NCBI GenBank assembly: GCA_902766345.1
Contig: CACXDK010000089.1
Span: forward strand, 1-12,831
Length of the DNA: 12,831 nucleotides
Source: an uncultured Spirochaetaceae bacterium
GTDB taxonomy: Bacteria > Spirochaetota > Spirochaetia > Treponematales > Treponemataceae
Direction: 5' to 3'
Part shown: piece after piece, positions 6,405-12,831 of the stretch
Position numbering within the stretch: the first letter of the stretch is position 1
Layout: each line of letters begins with the position of its first letter
The notes under the pieces: model-generated
What the model was told of the DNA's origin: nothing
What the model saw: only the letters and a program-made list of their open reading frames with translations
Database searches by the model: none
Program-made: the position numbers and the translations under genes

Positions 6405-9125
6405 ATGTCTGAAGAACTTGAGAATTCTGTACGTGAAATGCTTAAAGAGGAAACATGGACACGCGCAGGCATCAGCAACTTTACCAAAAACAACCTGGTA
6501 GAACTCGCAGGCATTTTAGAGAGAACCCGTGCCGAGAATTGTGAAAACACTATTAAAGAAATCTGTGATGAACAGCTTTCACACACAAAAGACAGCATCG
6601 TTGCACTTTATCTCTCAGGCATGATTTCTTTGCTTCAAGGTTCACTCGACAACAGCAACCTTGTTTCAATTGTCGATATTTTTGAGAAAAATCATAAGGA
6701 AATTCTTATTGAATATCTGTGTAACAGCATTCTCGAAGAAGATCCTCAGAATCGCTTTGCACTCCGTAAGCTTGCCGCATACTACAAATCAACAAACAAT
6801 GACAAAGTTTGGGAACTTTACGAAAAGATTGTAAAGATTGACTTTGAAGAAGCAGACATTGCAAAAATCCTTGCAGAACGTTATGAATCACAGGGAAATA
6901 AAGAAACCGCAGTAAGCTACTACAAAAAAGCTTTGCTTCGTTATGTTGCAGAAAAGAACAGCAACTCAACAAAAGAAGTATGGTCAAAACTTTTTTCACT
7001 CATTCCAGAAGAAATTGATTTCTTCCTTCTTGTACAGCGTAAAATTGCAAAATCTATTAGCGAAGATCGTTCTGCAACACTTATGCAGGAAGTATATCAG
7101 TATTATAAAGATACAGCTAAATGGGACACTGCAATTTCAATCTTAAAGCTCATCCTTTCAATTGATAAAAAAGACAGCTGGGCTCGCAAAGAAATTACAG
7201 ACTGTTTCCGTGGAAAATACTCTGACAATAATCACCTTGAAGATTACATCAGACTTTCAGGACTTTCACAGTCCTTCCGTGATGTATTCGAAGCTATCAG
7301 TGATTTTGAAAAGCACATTGCATTTGATGCACGCAACTATGTATTCCACCGTTCTTGGGGTGTAGGTATCATCAGAAAGGTTGAAGGTGATATGCTTTCA
7401 ATCAACTTTGGTAAGAAAAACGGTGTTCACCAGATGTCTCTTAAAATGGCCGTAAGTGCACTCATGCCGCTTTCAAAGGATCACATCTGGGTTCAGAAAG
7501 CTACAACAAAAAAAGAAGATCTGGCAAAAAAAGTAAAGAGTGACGTTACCTGGACACTCAAGACAATCATCCAGAGCTTTGACAATTCATGCGATGACAA
7601 GAGAATCAAAGCAGAACTCGTTCCTGCAGTTCTTACAACAGGAGAATGGACAAGCTGGCATGCAAAAGCACAGCAGGTATTTGCTACAGATTCAACATTC
7701 AGCGTTGATCCAACAGACAATTCAAAGCATACAGTACGTGACCATGAAATCAGCATGGAAGAACGCCTGAACAATGAATTCAAGGCAGAAAAGGACTTCT
7801 TTGCAAGAATTGACATTCTTATGCGCTTTATTGCTGACGATGAAACAGATAAGAGTGATGAACTTCTTGCAGATATGTTTGACTATTTTGCAAGCTTTAT
7901 CAAAACAGCTTCTACAGCAGACGTACAGACAATCGCAGCATATCTTACTGTCCAGAATGTATGCAAACAGCTTCCTAGCTTTACAAACCCAGCATCATTC
8001 ACATTCGCACAGCTGTATTCTGATATTGACAATCCAAAGGATCTGTACAATGAACTTAAAGATTATAAGAATACAAGCCTTAAAGAAGACTTCATTGCAA
8101 ATGTAAGACAGCTTCCTGACTGGGATGACCAGTATGTAAAGCTTTTCCCTACAGTTCTTTCAAAGTCACTTATTGCAGCACTTCTTGCTGCTGGTAAGAC
8201 AGAAAAAGTTCAGAAGCTCATGCAGGACAGCTTTAACGACTACAGAAATTACCGCAATTCAGCAATATACTTCTTCAAGGAATACAGAGACGAAGAATGG
8301 TATAAGAATTCTGGCATTTCTTATGAAAAACAGCTTGTAACACTTGTAAACATAATTTCATACTGTTATCGTGAAATTAACAGCCATGTAAACACAACTG
8401 ACAATAAAAAGACAATCAACAATGCAGTATCACTGCTCTTTGCTGAAAAAATGGAAGGCGGTGTACGCAACAACATGCTCGCATACATGCTTTCAAAAGA
8501 CACAGATGTCATTACAAGAATGTTTACAATGGTTAATGACGTTAAGGATCTTGAATCTAAGTACAAGACAATGCTCCGTAAGGGCATTCTTGATCAGTAT
8601 CCTGACTACAAGTTCCCTGTTGCAGAAATCAAGCAGGAAGCTCCAAAGGGACTTCTTGCAACAGCAAAGATGATTGAAGCAAAGAAAAAGGAAGCTGAGG
8701 AAATTGAAAATGTCATTCTTCCTAAGATTGCAAAAGAAATTGCAGATGCAAAAGAAAAGGGAGACCTTAAGGAAAATGCTGAATACATTTCTGCAAAGGA
8801 AGCTCGTGACAGATACAATTCAAACCTCAAGAAGCTTAGAGAACAGCTTGCTCGTGCAGAAACATTTGACCAGACAACTGTAACTTCAGCAATGGTTTCT
8901 TTCGGAACAAAGGTAACATTTGTAAACAATGCTACAGGAACAGAAGAAACATTCACAATTCTTGGTCCATTTGAATCTGATGTTGAACACGGCATCATCT
9001 CATATCTCTCACCTGTTGGTGCAAAACTTCTTGACCTTAAGGTAAATGAAAGCAAGAAGTTTGATGCAAACGGCAAGAAATATGACATTACAATCAAATC
9101 TATTGAAATTGCTAAAATAAACTAA
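6405..9125 (+). CDS. greA: Long GreA: transcript cleavage factor with ~745-residue N-terminal extension
   Basis: The last ~157 residues (750-906) are a complete GreA/GreB factor, the usual full length. The antiparallel coiled coil carries the tip motif GD787LKE790NAEY, equivalent to E. coli Asp41 and Glu44, which enter the RNA polymerase secondary channel to stimulate cleavage of backtracked RNA. The globular C-domain follows (VGAKLLDLKVNESKKF). The N-terminal ~745 residues are extra: TPR-like helices at ~100-250 (AERYESQGNKETAVSYYKKA), then a small beta module at ~314-365 (FHRSWGVGIIRKVEG to LMPLSKDHIWV) resembling Tudor/CarD-like folds, then a helical region. Similarly long GreA proteins are known in spirochaetes and chlamydiae. 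AGGAG at 6394-6398 is the RBS. It is cotranscribed with the TPR gene and ends before a strong terminator. Confidence 0.9.
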   Translation: MSEELENSVREMLKEETWTRAGISNFTKNNLVELAGILERTRAENCENTIKEICDEQLSHTKDSIVALYLSGMISLLQGSLDNSNLVSIVDIFEKNHKEILIEYLCNSILEEDPQNRFALRKLAAYYKSTNNDKVWELYEKIVKIDFEEADIAKILAERYESQGNKETAVSYYKKALLRYVAEKNSNSTKEVWSKLFSLIPEEIDFFLLVQRKIAKSISEDRSATLMQEVYQYYKDTAKWDTAISILKLILSIDKKDSWARKEITDCFRGKYSDNNHLEDYIRLSGLSQSFRDVFEAISDFEKHIAFDARNYVFHRSWGVGIIRKVEGDMLSINFGKKNGVHQMSLKMAVSALMPLSKDHIWVQKATTKKEDLAKKVKSDVTWTLKTIIQSFDNSCDDKRIKAELVPAVLTTGEWTSWHAKAQQVFATDSTFSVDPTDNSKHTVRDHEISMEERLNNEFKAEKDFFARIDILMRFIADDETDKSDELLADMFDYFASFIKTASTADVQTIAAYLTVQNVCKQLPSFTNPASFTFAQLYSDIDNPKDLYNELKDYKNTSLKEDFIANVRQLPDWDDQYVKLFPTVLSKSLIAALLAAGKTEKVQKLMQDSFNDYRNYRNSAIYFFKEYRDEEWYKNSGISYEKQLVTLVNIISYCYREINSHVNTTDNKKTINNAVSLLFAEKMEGGVRNNMLAYMLSKDTDVITRMFTMVNDVKDLESKYKTMLRKGILDQYPDYKFPVAEIKQEAPKGLLATAKMIEAKKKEAEEIENVILPKIAKEIADAKEKGDLKENAEYISAKEARDRYNSNLKKLREQLARAETFDQTTVTSAMVSFGTKVTFVNNATGTEETFTILGPFESDVEHGIISYLSPVGAKLLDLKVNESKKFDANGKKYDITIKSIEIAKIN

Positions 9126-9150
9126 ACTTACACAATAAAGTTTATAAGGA

Positions 9151-9182
9151 GGCTATGCATAAATCTGCATAGCCTTTTTTTT
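9151..9182 (+). terminator. Rho-independent terminator after greA
   Basis: GGCTATGCA (9151-9159) and TGCATAGCC (9166-9174) form a perfect 9-bp stem with a 6-nt loop, followed by eight T (9175-9182). Confidence 0.92.
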
Positions 9183-9193
9183 ATATTGCTTTT

Positions 9194-9223
9194 TTGCATA
9201 GGTTATGGTAGATTTGATATAGT
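9194..9223 (+). promoter_or_regulatory. Possible ferredoxin promoter
   Basis: TTGCAT (9194-9199), 18 nt, TATAGT (9218-9223). The -10 is one base from consensus and the -35 is poor. It lies after the greA terminator and gives a leader of about 21 nt containing the GAGGTG RBS. Confidence 0.4.
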
Positions 9224-9250
9224 TCTATTTACTATTTATTGAGGTGTATT

Positions 9251-9424
9251 ATGGCTTACAAAATTAATTCCGATACTTGTATCAACTGTGGTGCCTGCGA
9301 AGGAGAATGTCCAGCAGGAGCAATCAGCGAAGTAAATGATAAGCGTGCAATCAACGCTGACTCATGCGTAAGCTGCGGTGCTTGTGCATCTGCATGTCCA
9401 GTTGAAGCTATTGCTGAAGCATAA
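9251..9424 (+). CDS. Clostridial-type 2[4Fe-4S] ferredoxin
   Basis: The 57-residue protein has two perfect CxxCxxCxxxCP motifs: C10, C13, C16, C20-Pro, and C39, C42, C45, C49-Pro. Each cluster takes three cysteines from one motif and one from the other. Such small cytoplasmic ferredoxins carry low-potential electrons, typically from pyruvate:ferredoxin oxidoreductase to hydrogenase or other reductases in anaerobes. The sequence is acidic and Ala-rich, as in highly expressed ferredoxins. The start at 9251 (MAYKINSD) is chosen because GAGGTG (9241-9246) lies 4 nt upstream; the TTG at 9239 would put the RBS inside the gene. It is a single-gene unit between two terminators. Confidence 0.96.
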   Translation: MAYKINSDTCINCGACEGECPAGAISEVNDKRAINADSCVSCGACASACPVEAIAEA

Positions 9425-9453
9425 GTCTTAAAAAGACTATTGTCAGAAATAGT
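9424..9453 (+). other. Two overlapping small hairpins in the ferredoxin 3' UTR
   Basis: AGTCTT/AAGACT (9424-9438, 3-nt loop, starting on the stop codon) and ACTATT/AATAGT (9436-9453, 6-nt loop) share the bases ACT at 9436-9438, so they are mutually exclusive. The main terminator hairpin follows 3 nt later. They may stabilise the 3' end; a switching role is speculative. Confidence 0.5.
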
Positions 9454-9456
9454 AGC

Positions 9457-9502
9457 AAACAGGCTTCTGAATGTGTTTTTAACTTTCAGAAGCCTGTTTT
9501 TT
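9457..9502 (+). terminator. Rho-independent terminator after ferredoxin
   Basis: AAACAGGCTTCTGAA (9457-9471) and TTCAGAAGCCTGTTT (9485-9499) form a perfect 15-bp stem with a 13-nt loop, running into T-run 9497-9502. The next start codon is only 12 nt after the T-run. Confidence 0.92.
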
Positions 9503-9513
9503 ATAGGAATAAC

Positions 9514-10581
9514 ATGAAATCTGCTTGTATACTGATTTTCTTTTCATTACTGTGCATTGGAATAGGAACGGCAGCTGCCTTTCCTTTGCTAAAATGGGCA
9601 TTATTTTCACCCAAAACATATACAATAGCCGTATTTTCAGCAATAATTTTAAATATTCTTTTTCACTTTATAAAAAAAATCAAACATAAAACAATCCTTC
9701 TATCAGCATTATTCGCAATCTTATTTATGCCGTCTCATGCTGCAACACCACGATACCCCGAAATAAAAGAACTTATCTCAAGAAATTTTCTTTATGCTCA
9801 ATATGAAGAAGAAGTTCAAAACGCAAGGAAAGCTTTAAAAGCAGGAAAAGAACCGCATATCAATTTTTATTCATATACAGCCGTAAAGGGAGACACAATT
9901 TTTACTCTTTCAGCACGATGTGCCATTACACAGGAAAGCCTTGCAACCATAAACGGCATAGAAAACAGTTCTGCTGTTCTGGAAGGCCAAAAATTAATTC
10001 TTCCAACAGTACCAGGTCTTTACATACCTTTACAGCCTACCACACAGATAGAATTTCTACTTGCAAAAGAATATTCAGTAAAACTTCTTTCGGAAAACTA
10101 CCCAGTATATGAAATAAATGGGAAAAAATATTATTTTCTTCTAGATACAAAGTTTTCACCAGAAGAAAGAGCTTTCTTTCTCGATTCTGGAATGGGGCTT
10201 CCGCTTGAAAAATACGTACTTACATCATCCTTCGGCATGCGAAAAAGCCCTATAAGCGGACTATGGAAGTTTCACAAAGGAATAGACATGGCTGCCCCTG
10301 CAGGAACTAAGGTAATGGCTTGTAAAGGCGGAACTGTCCAATATGTAGGAAAAAACGATTATGTCTATGGAAATTATGTAATCATAAAGCATGACGGGGA
10401 CATAACAAGTAAATATGCACATTTGAGCGACATACAAATTACAACTGGTCAAACAGTAAGCAAGGGAACTGTAATAGGAAAAGTCGGCTCAACAGGACTC
10501 GCTACAGGTCCGCACCTACATTTCGAGATTCAATTAAAAGGTGAAGCCGAAAACCCTCAGAAATACTTAAATAACAGATAA
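9514..10581 (+). CDS. Membrane-anchored LysM / M23 metallopeptidase
   Basis: This 355-residue cell-wall protein begins with three hydrophobic segments (~1-29, ~35-53, ~61-77, ending in MPSHAA), so it is probably membrane-anchored rather than freely secreted. A LysM peptidoglycan-binding motif lies at ~118-165 (YTAVKGDTIFTLS to EGQKLILP). The C-terminal ~140 residues are a peptidase M23 (LytM/NlpD-type) domain: H254-K-G-I-D258, H303 in YAHLSD, and H334-L-H336-F-E. These are the zinc ligands and catalytic histidines, so the enzyme looks active and should cut peptidoglycan cross-links in the periplasm. AGGA at 9505-9508 is the RBS. It directly follows the ferredoxin terminator; a weak promoter TTAACT, 17 nt, TATAGG (9479-9507) may lie within the terminator. 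The PEGA gene follows in the same direction after 79 bp. Confidence 0.93.
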   Translation: MKSACILIFFSLLCIGIGTAAAFPLLKWALFSPKTYTIAVFSAIILNILFHFIKKIKHKTILLSALFAILFMPSHAATPRYPEIKELISRNFLYAQYEEEVQNARKALKAGKEPHINFYSYTAVKGDTIFTLSARCAITQESLATINGIENSSAVLEGQKLILPTVPGLYIPLQPTTQIEFLLAKEYSVKLLSENYPVYEINGKKYYFLLDTKFSPEERAFFLDSGMGLPLEKYVLTSSFGMRKSPISGLWKFHKGIDMAAPAGTKVMACKGGTVQYVGKNDYVYGNYVIIKHDGDITSKYAHLSDIQITTGQTVSKGTVIGKVGSTGLATGPHLHFEIQLKGEAENPQKYLNNR

Positions 10582-10622
10582 TTAACATATCTTTAAATTT
10601 CTTCAATTTCAAAAAGTTTAAC

Positions 10623-10651
10623 TGGAAATGTATTATATTATGAGGTATAAT
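10623..10651 (+). promoter_or_regulatory. Promoter of the PEGA-domain gene
   Basis: TGGAAA (10623-10628), 17 nt, perfect TATAAT (10646-10651). The -10 ends 9 nt before ATG 10661, so the transcript would start within a few bases of that codon. This also argues against the two upstream ATGs at 10628 and 10640, which would lie in or before the promoter. Confidence 0.5.
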
Positions 10652-10660
10652 TGTAAGGAA

Positions 10661-11677
10661 ATGGTTTTTTATTACTTAAAAAAGTGTAAGAAAACGCTTT
10701 GCCTGCAGACAGTAATTTATATATTCCTCATGTTTCTTTTTGCACAAACAGCATTTTCAGAATCATTTAGAGTGCACAAAACCATTATGCTGCCAGTAAC
10801 AAGCGGAGAGGAAAAAAGCTTTGTAAAAGCAGGCCCTAATGATGCTGTTGTAGTGCCTTTACCAGAAGATCTGACTTTTGTACAGGGCATTGAAATAATG
10901 TTCAAAGTTCCTCAGGAAGTAGCTTACTGGATGGACTCAGTTGCATGGTCTCTCTATGATGAAATTAAGCCAGATCCTACAGAAAAAAAGATAGATTACA
11001 AAGGCACTCGCAAAACTATAGGAACGTTCGGCAATTCTCTAAGTCTTGTATTGAAAATTCCATTAAAAAAGGAAAATTCTATAAAAAAGGATTCCTATTC
11101 AACATACATAGATACAATACCTGATTTTCAGCACAACAAAATATTCTTAAGAATGCAAATGGTCATGAAAGGAACTCCAAGTTCATTATCTGACGCAGAA
11201 TTTGAAATTTCAGCAAAACCAATCTATATAAACAAAGGCAAGCTTTCAATAACGGTACGTCCGCCAGACAATGTAAGTTCTGCCCTATACAATGTTTTTA
11301 TAGATGAAACTCCTGTTTCAAAGTTGCAGGACATAATGATTACGCCTGGTATTCATACTATACATGTAATGAGCGATTCCTTTAGAAACGAAAACAAAAC
11401 TATTACTATTGAACAGGCTAAAAATCACACCTTGGACATAAAGCTACGCGACATTACCCCATTGATTCGCATTGCAGCACCAAACAATTCTACTATACAA
11501 ATAGACGATAAAGTCATTGACTATAAAGGCAAAGATTCCATACCAGTTACGCAGGGAATGCATACAATCCGCATAGCTGTAGGTGGTTATGAAATTGTAA
11601 AGACGGTTAACGCTTTAAACGGTCACTCTTACTCAATCAACACAAATCTAGACGCAACCATAACGGAAGAAGAGTAA
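10661..11677 (+). CDS. Exported PEGA-domain protein of unknown function
   Basis: The 338-residue product starts MVFYYLKKCKKTLCL, then a hydrophobic core (TVIYIFLMFLF) and AQTAFSES, a good signal peptide with likely cleavage after Ala or Ser near residue 33. The mature protein is rich in beta-strand. At least one PEGA-like surface-layer/beta-sandwich repeat is visible in the last ~70 residues (APNNSTIQIDDKVIDYKGK, then VTQGMHTIRIAVGGYEIVK), and a second, weaker copy precedes it (SALYNVFIDETPVSK to PGIHTIHVMSD). PEGA domains usually mediate periplasmic protein contacts; no catalytic motif is seen. The start 10661 is preferred because it gives a normal signal peptide and lies just after TATAAT; ATGs at 10628 and 10640 are in frame but leave a long n-region. 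The gene lies upstream of a PBP, so a wall-related role is plausible. Confidence 0.7.
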   Translation: MVFYYLKKCKKTLCLQTVIYIFLMFLFAQTAFSESFRVHKTIMLPVTSGEEKSFVKAGPNDAVVVPLPEDLTFVQGIEIMFKVPQEVAYWMDSVAWSLYDEIKPDPTEKKIDYKGTRKTIGTFGNSLSLVLKIPLKKENSIKKDSYSTYIDTIPDFQHNKIFLRMQMVMKGTPSSLSDAEFEISAKPIYINKGKLSITVRPPDNVSSALYNVFIDETPVSKLQDIMITPGIHTIHVMSDSFRNENKTITIEQAKNHTLDIKLRDITPLIRIAAPNNSTIQIDDKVIDYKGKDSIPVTQGMHTIRIAVGGYEIVKTVNALNGHSYSINTNLDATITEEE

Positions 11678-11721
11678 TTTTTTAGTTCAAGAAACCTTAT
11701 ATGTTACCGATACTTTATATA

Positions 11722-11804
11722 CAGGGCGTAGAATTTTATCCCCTCCCACCCATTTACGCCCTGTTGCCTGATGGGCAACCGGCCGAAAGGCCGGTCTTTT
11801 TTTT
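11722..11804 (+). ncRNA. Candidate structured RNA: three stacked stems with a C-rich loop
   Basis: Stem 1 pairs CAGGGCGTA (11722-11730) with TACGCCCTG (11755-11763) around a 24-nt loop carrying CCCCTCCCACCC (11740-11751), which contains CCTCC, the anti-Shine-Dalgarno core. Stem 2 is GTTGCC/GGCAAC (11763-11779). Stem 3 is the terminator at 11779-11804. The stems abut and could stack. It may be a small RNA or a 3' UTR product of the PEGA gene; no strong promoter is visible just upstream. An alternative pairing, CCCAT (11749-11753) with ATGGG (11771-11775), could make it switch. Confidence 0.45.
11779..11804 (+). terminator. Rho-independent terminator before the PBP gene
   Basis: CCGGCC (11779-11784) and GGCCGG (11789-11794) form a GC-only stem closed by a GAAA tetraloop; an outer A-T pair adds to it. 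Eight T follow (11797-11804). It ends transcription from the PEGA gene and the candidate structured RNA. Confidence 0.95.
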
Positions 11805-11810
11805 ATAACA

Positions 11811-11839
11811 TTGACAAATAACTACATTTTTTTTATTAT
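11811..11839 (+). promoter_or_regulatory. Promoter of the penicillin-binding protein gene
   Basis: Perfect TTGACA (11811-11816), 17 nt, TATTAT (11834-11839), with an overlapping TATAAT at 11837-11842 spaced 20 nt. With the first -10 the predicted start falls on the A of ATG 11846. No Shine-Dalgarno is present, so the mRNA is probably leaderless. Confidence 0.65.
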
Positions 11840-11845
11840 AATTGA

Positions 11846-12831
11846 ATGGAAAAAAAGAAGATATGGCCTTATGTGCTTGTCATGCTCCTGCTTTTTAGTG
11901 CAATTCTTTTCGGCGGTCTGTTAGGTGCAGGTCTTGCCGCAACCTTGAACATAAAAAATACAGAAAATTTTAGAGAACTGGAAACTGCCTTACCGTCACG
12001 TCTGTTGGACATAAATGGAGAGTTAATTACAGAATTTTCCAGTGATGAAAAACGAGAACTAATTTCACTTGAAAAATTACCACAGCTCATGAAAGATGCT
12101 CTTCTTACACGTGAAGACCGCATTTTTTATGAGCATAAAGGTTTTAGTCCTAAAGCAATTATCCGTGCTGTAATTGGAGTTCTTACACATTCAAAACGTG
12201 GTGGAGGTTCAACCCTCACACAGCAGATTGCAGGTACTCTATACTGTGACCGTACCGAAATGTCGGCAGCCCGAAAAATAAAGGAGCTGTGGTGGGCAAT
12301 CCAGATGGAACGCCGCTATTCCAAAAACGAAATTCTAGAACTTTATCTGAATAACATATATTTCGGTGGTGGAACTTATGGTGTTAATGCAGCCAGCAAA
12401 TACTATTTTGGACATAGTGCGCTATACATTACACCTGCAGAAGCGGCAATTCTTGTTGTTCAGCTGTCAAACCCAGCATACTACAACCCTTTTGAACATA
12501 CAAACGTAGCAAAAGCCCGTCAAAAAGATGTTCTTGATGCAATGATACAGGAAGGATATCTTACAAAAGAAACAGCAGAAGAAAGTTATGACACATACTG
12601 GGCAAATTTTGACTACACACGAACAGGAACTTCCGTATATGCAATGCGAGAAGATAAAGCTCCTTGGTTCTCAGAATATGCAAGACGTCAGCTTCAAGAT
12701 ATGTTCTTTGGAAAGGATGATCTTTACACAGGCGGATTTACAATCAATTCCACTCTCAACCTGTCGCATCAAAAAGCAGCAGAAGAGATTATGAAAGATT
12801 ACATTGCCTACGCAAACTCAGAGTATAAAAA
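11846..12831 (+). CDS. Class A penicillin-binding protein (GT51 glycosyltransferase part; 3' end outside window)
   Basis: The frame is open from ATG 11846 to the window end (328 codons). After a short basic stretch (MEKKK) comes one membrane anchor (~7-33). The peptidoglycan glycosyltransferase domain (~50-230) has the family motifs in order: E90-D-R-I-F-Y-E-H-K-G with the catalytic glutamate, GGSTLTQQ (120-127), R143-K-I-K-E147, and ILE165LYLNNIYFGGGTYG. It polymerises lipid II into glycan strands on the outer face of the inner membrane. The final residues (TGGFTINSTLNLSHQKAAEEI) lead into the linker before the transpeptidase domain, which lies beyond the window. The start lacks an RBS and follows the -10 by 6 nt. 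The partner M23 peptidase and PEGA protein upstream suggest a cell-wall neighbourhood. Confidence 0.95.
   Translation, partial: MEKKKIWPYVLVMLLLFSAILFGGLLGAGLAATLNIKNTENFRELETALPSRLLDINGELITEFSSDEKRELISLEKLPQLMKDALLTREDRIFYEHKGFSPKAIIRAVIGVLTHSKRGGGSTLTQQIAGTLYCDRTEMSAARKIKELWWAIQMERRYSKNEILELYLNNIYFGGGTYGVNAASKYYFGHSALYITPAEAAILVVQLSNPAYYNPFEHTNVAKARQKDVLDAMIQEGYLTKETAEESYDTYWANFDYTRTGTSVYAMREDKAPWFSEYARRQLQDMFFGKDDLYTGGFTINSTLNLSHQKAAEEIMKDYIAYANSEYK

Noticed and set aside
8606..9097. 163-codon open frame on the minus strand opposite greA
   Set aside because: It lies antisense to the conserved Gre domain; the Ser/Phe-rich translation is what GAA/AAG/AAA codons give when read backwards. No RBS or family match.
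9146..9172. Five-codon mini-gene (MHKSA) behind AAGGAGG after greA
   Set aside because: The ATG is inside the left arm of the terminator stem with a 2-nt spacing; it is explained by the terminator sequence.
11740..11751. G-quadruplex on the minus strand
   Set aside because: The reverse complement has only three G-runs of three or more close together, so a standard four-run quadruplex is not supported.

Overview
The window looks like chromosomal DNA of a spirochaete, most likely a Treponema. It is AT-rich. It encodes a very long GreA preceded by a TPR protein, a PEGA-domain periplasmic protein beside a class A penicillin-binding protein, a LysM/M23 peptidase and a clostridial-type 2[4Fe-4S] ferredoxin, a mix typical of anaerobic treponemes. 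The genus is inferred from protein character and gene content, not from a marker gene. No tRNA, rRNA, CRISPR array, insertion sequence or phage gene was seen, and no stretch over 300 bases lacks a gene.

Region 1 (1-1910) holds the C-terminal end of an AI-2E family transporter (+). It converges, with overlapping stop codons, on a two-gene minus-strand operon: a putative lipoprotein and then, through an ATGA overlap, a PilZ/YcgR-like protein. The operon starts from a promoter with a perfect TATAAT.

Region 2 (1919-5237) starts with a divergent promoter whose -10 lies inside a 24-bp perfect palindrome. It drives an aconitase gene (1990-4017) interrupted by one in-frame TGA exactly at the active-site arginine of the N-R-N-F-x-G-R motif; the rest of the frame is intact. 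A near-perfect promoter (TTGACA, 17 nt, TATAAT) then starts a short operon of a ComFB-domain protein with a beta-rich C-terminal extension and a MIF/tautomerase homologue, closed by a strong terminator.

Region 3 (5238-9182) has an AT-rich leader with a tandem 10-mer, a TPR protein and a 906-aa GreA in which the normal-size Gre module is only the last ~157 residues, then a strong terminator.

Region 4 (9183-12831) holds ferredoxin with a three-hairpin 3' region, a membrane-anchored LysM/M23 peptidase that begins almost on the terminator, a PEGA-domain exported protein, a three-stem structured RNA with an anti-Shine-Dalgarno-like C-rich loop, and the start of a class A PBP that runs off the window. 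The last three proteins point to cell-wall work.

Four genes (lipoprotein, TPR, PEGA, PBP) have a sigma70-type -10 only 6-9 nt before the ATG and no Shine-Dalgarno, suggesting leaderless transcripts; most other genes have clear ribosome binding sites.
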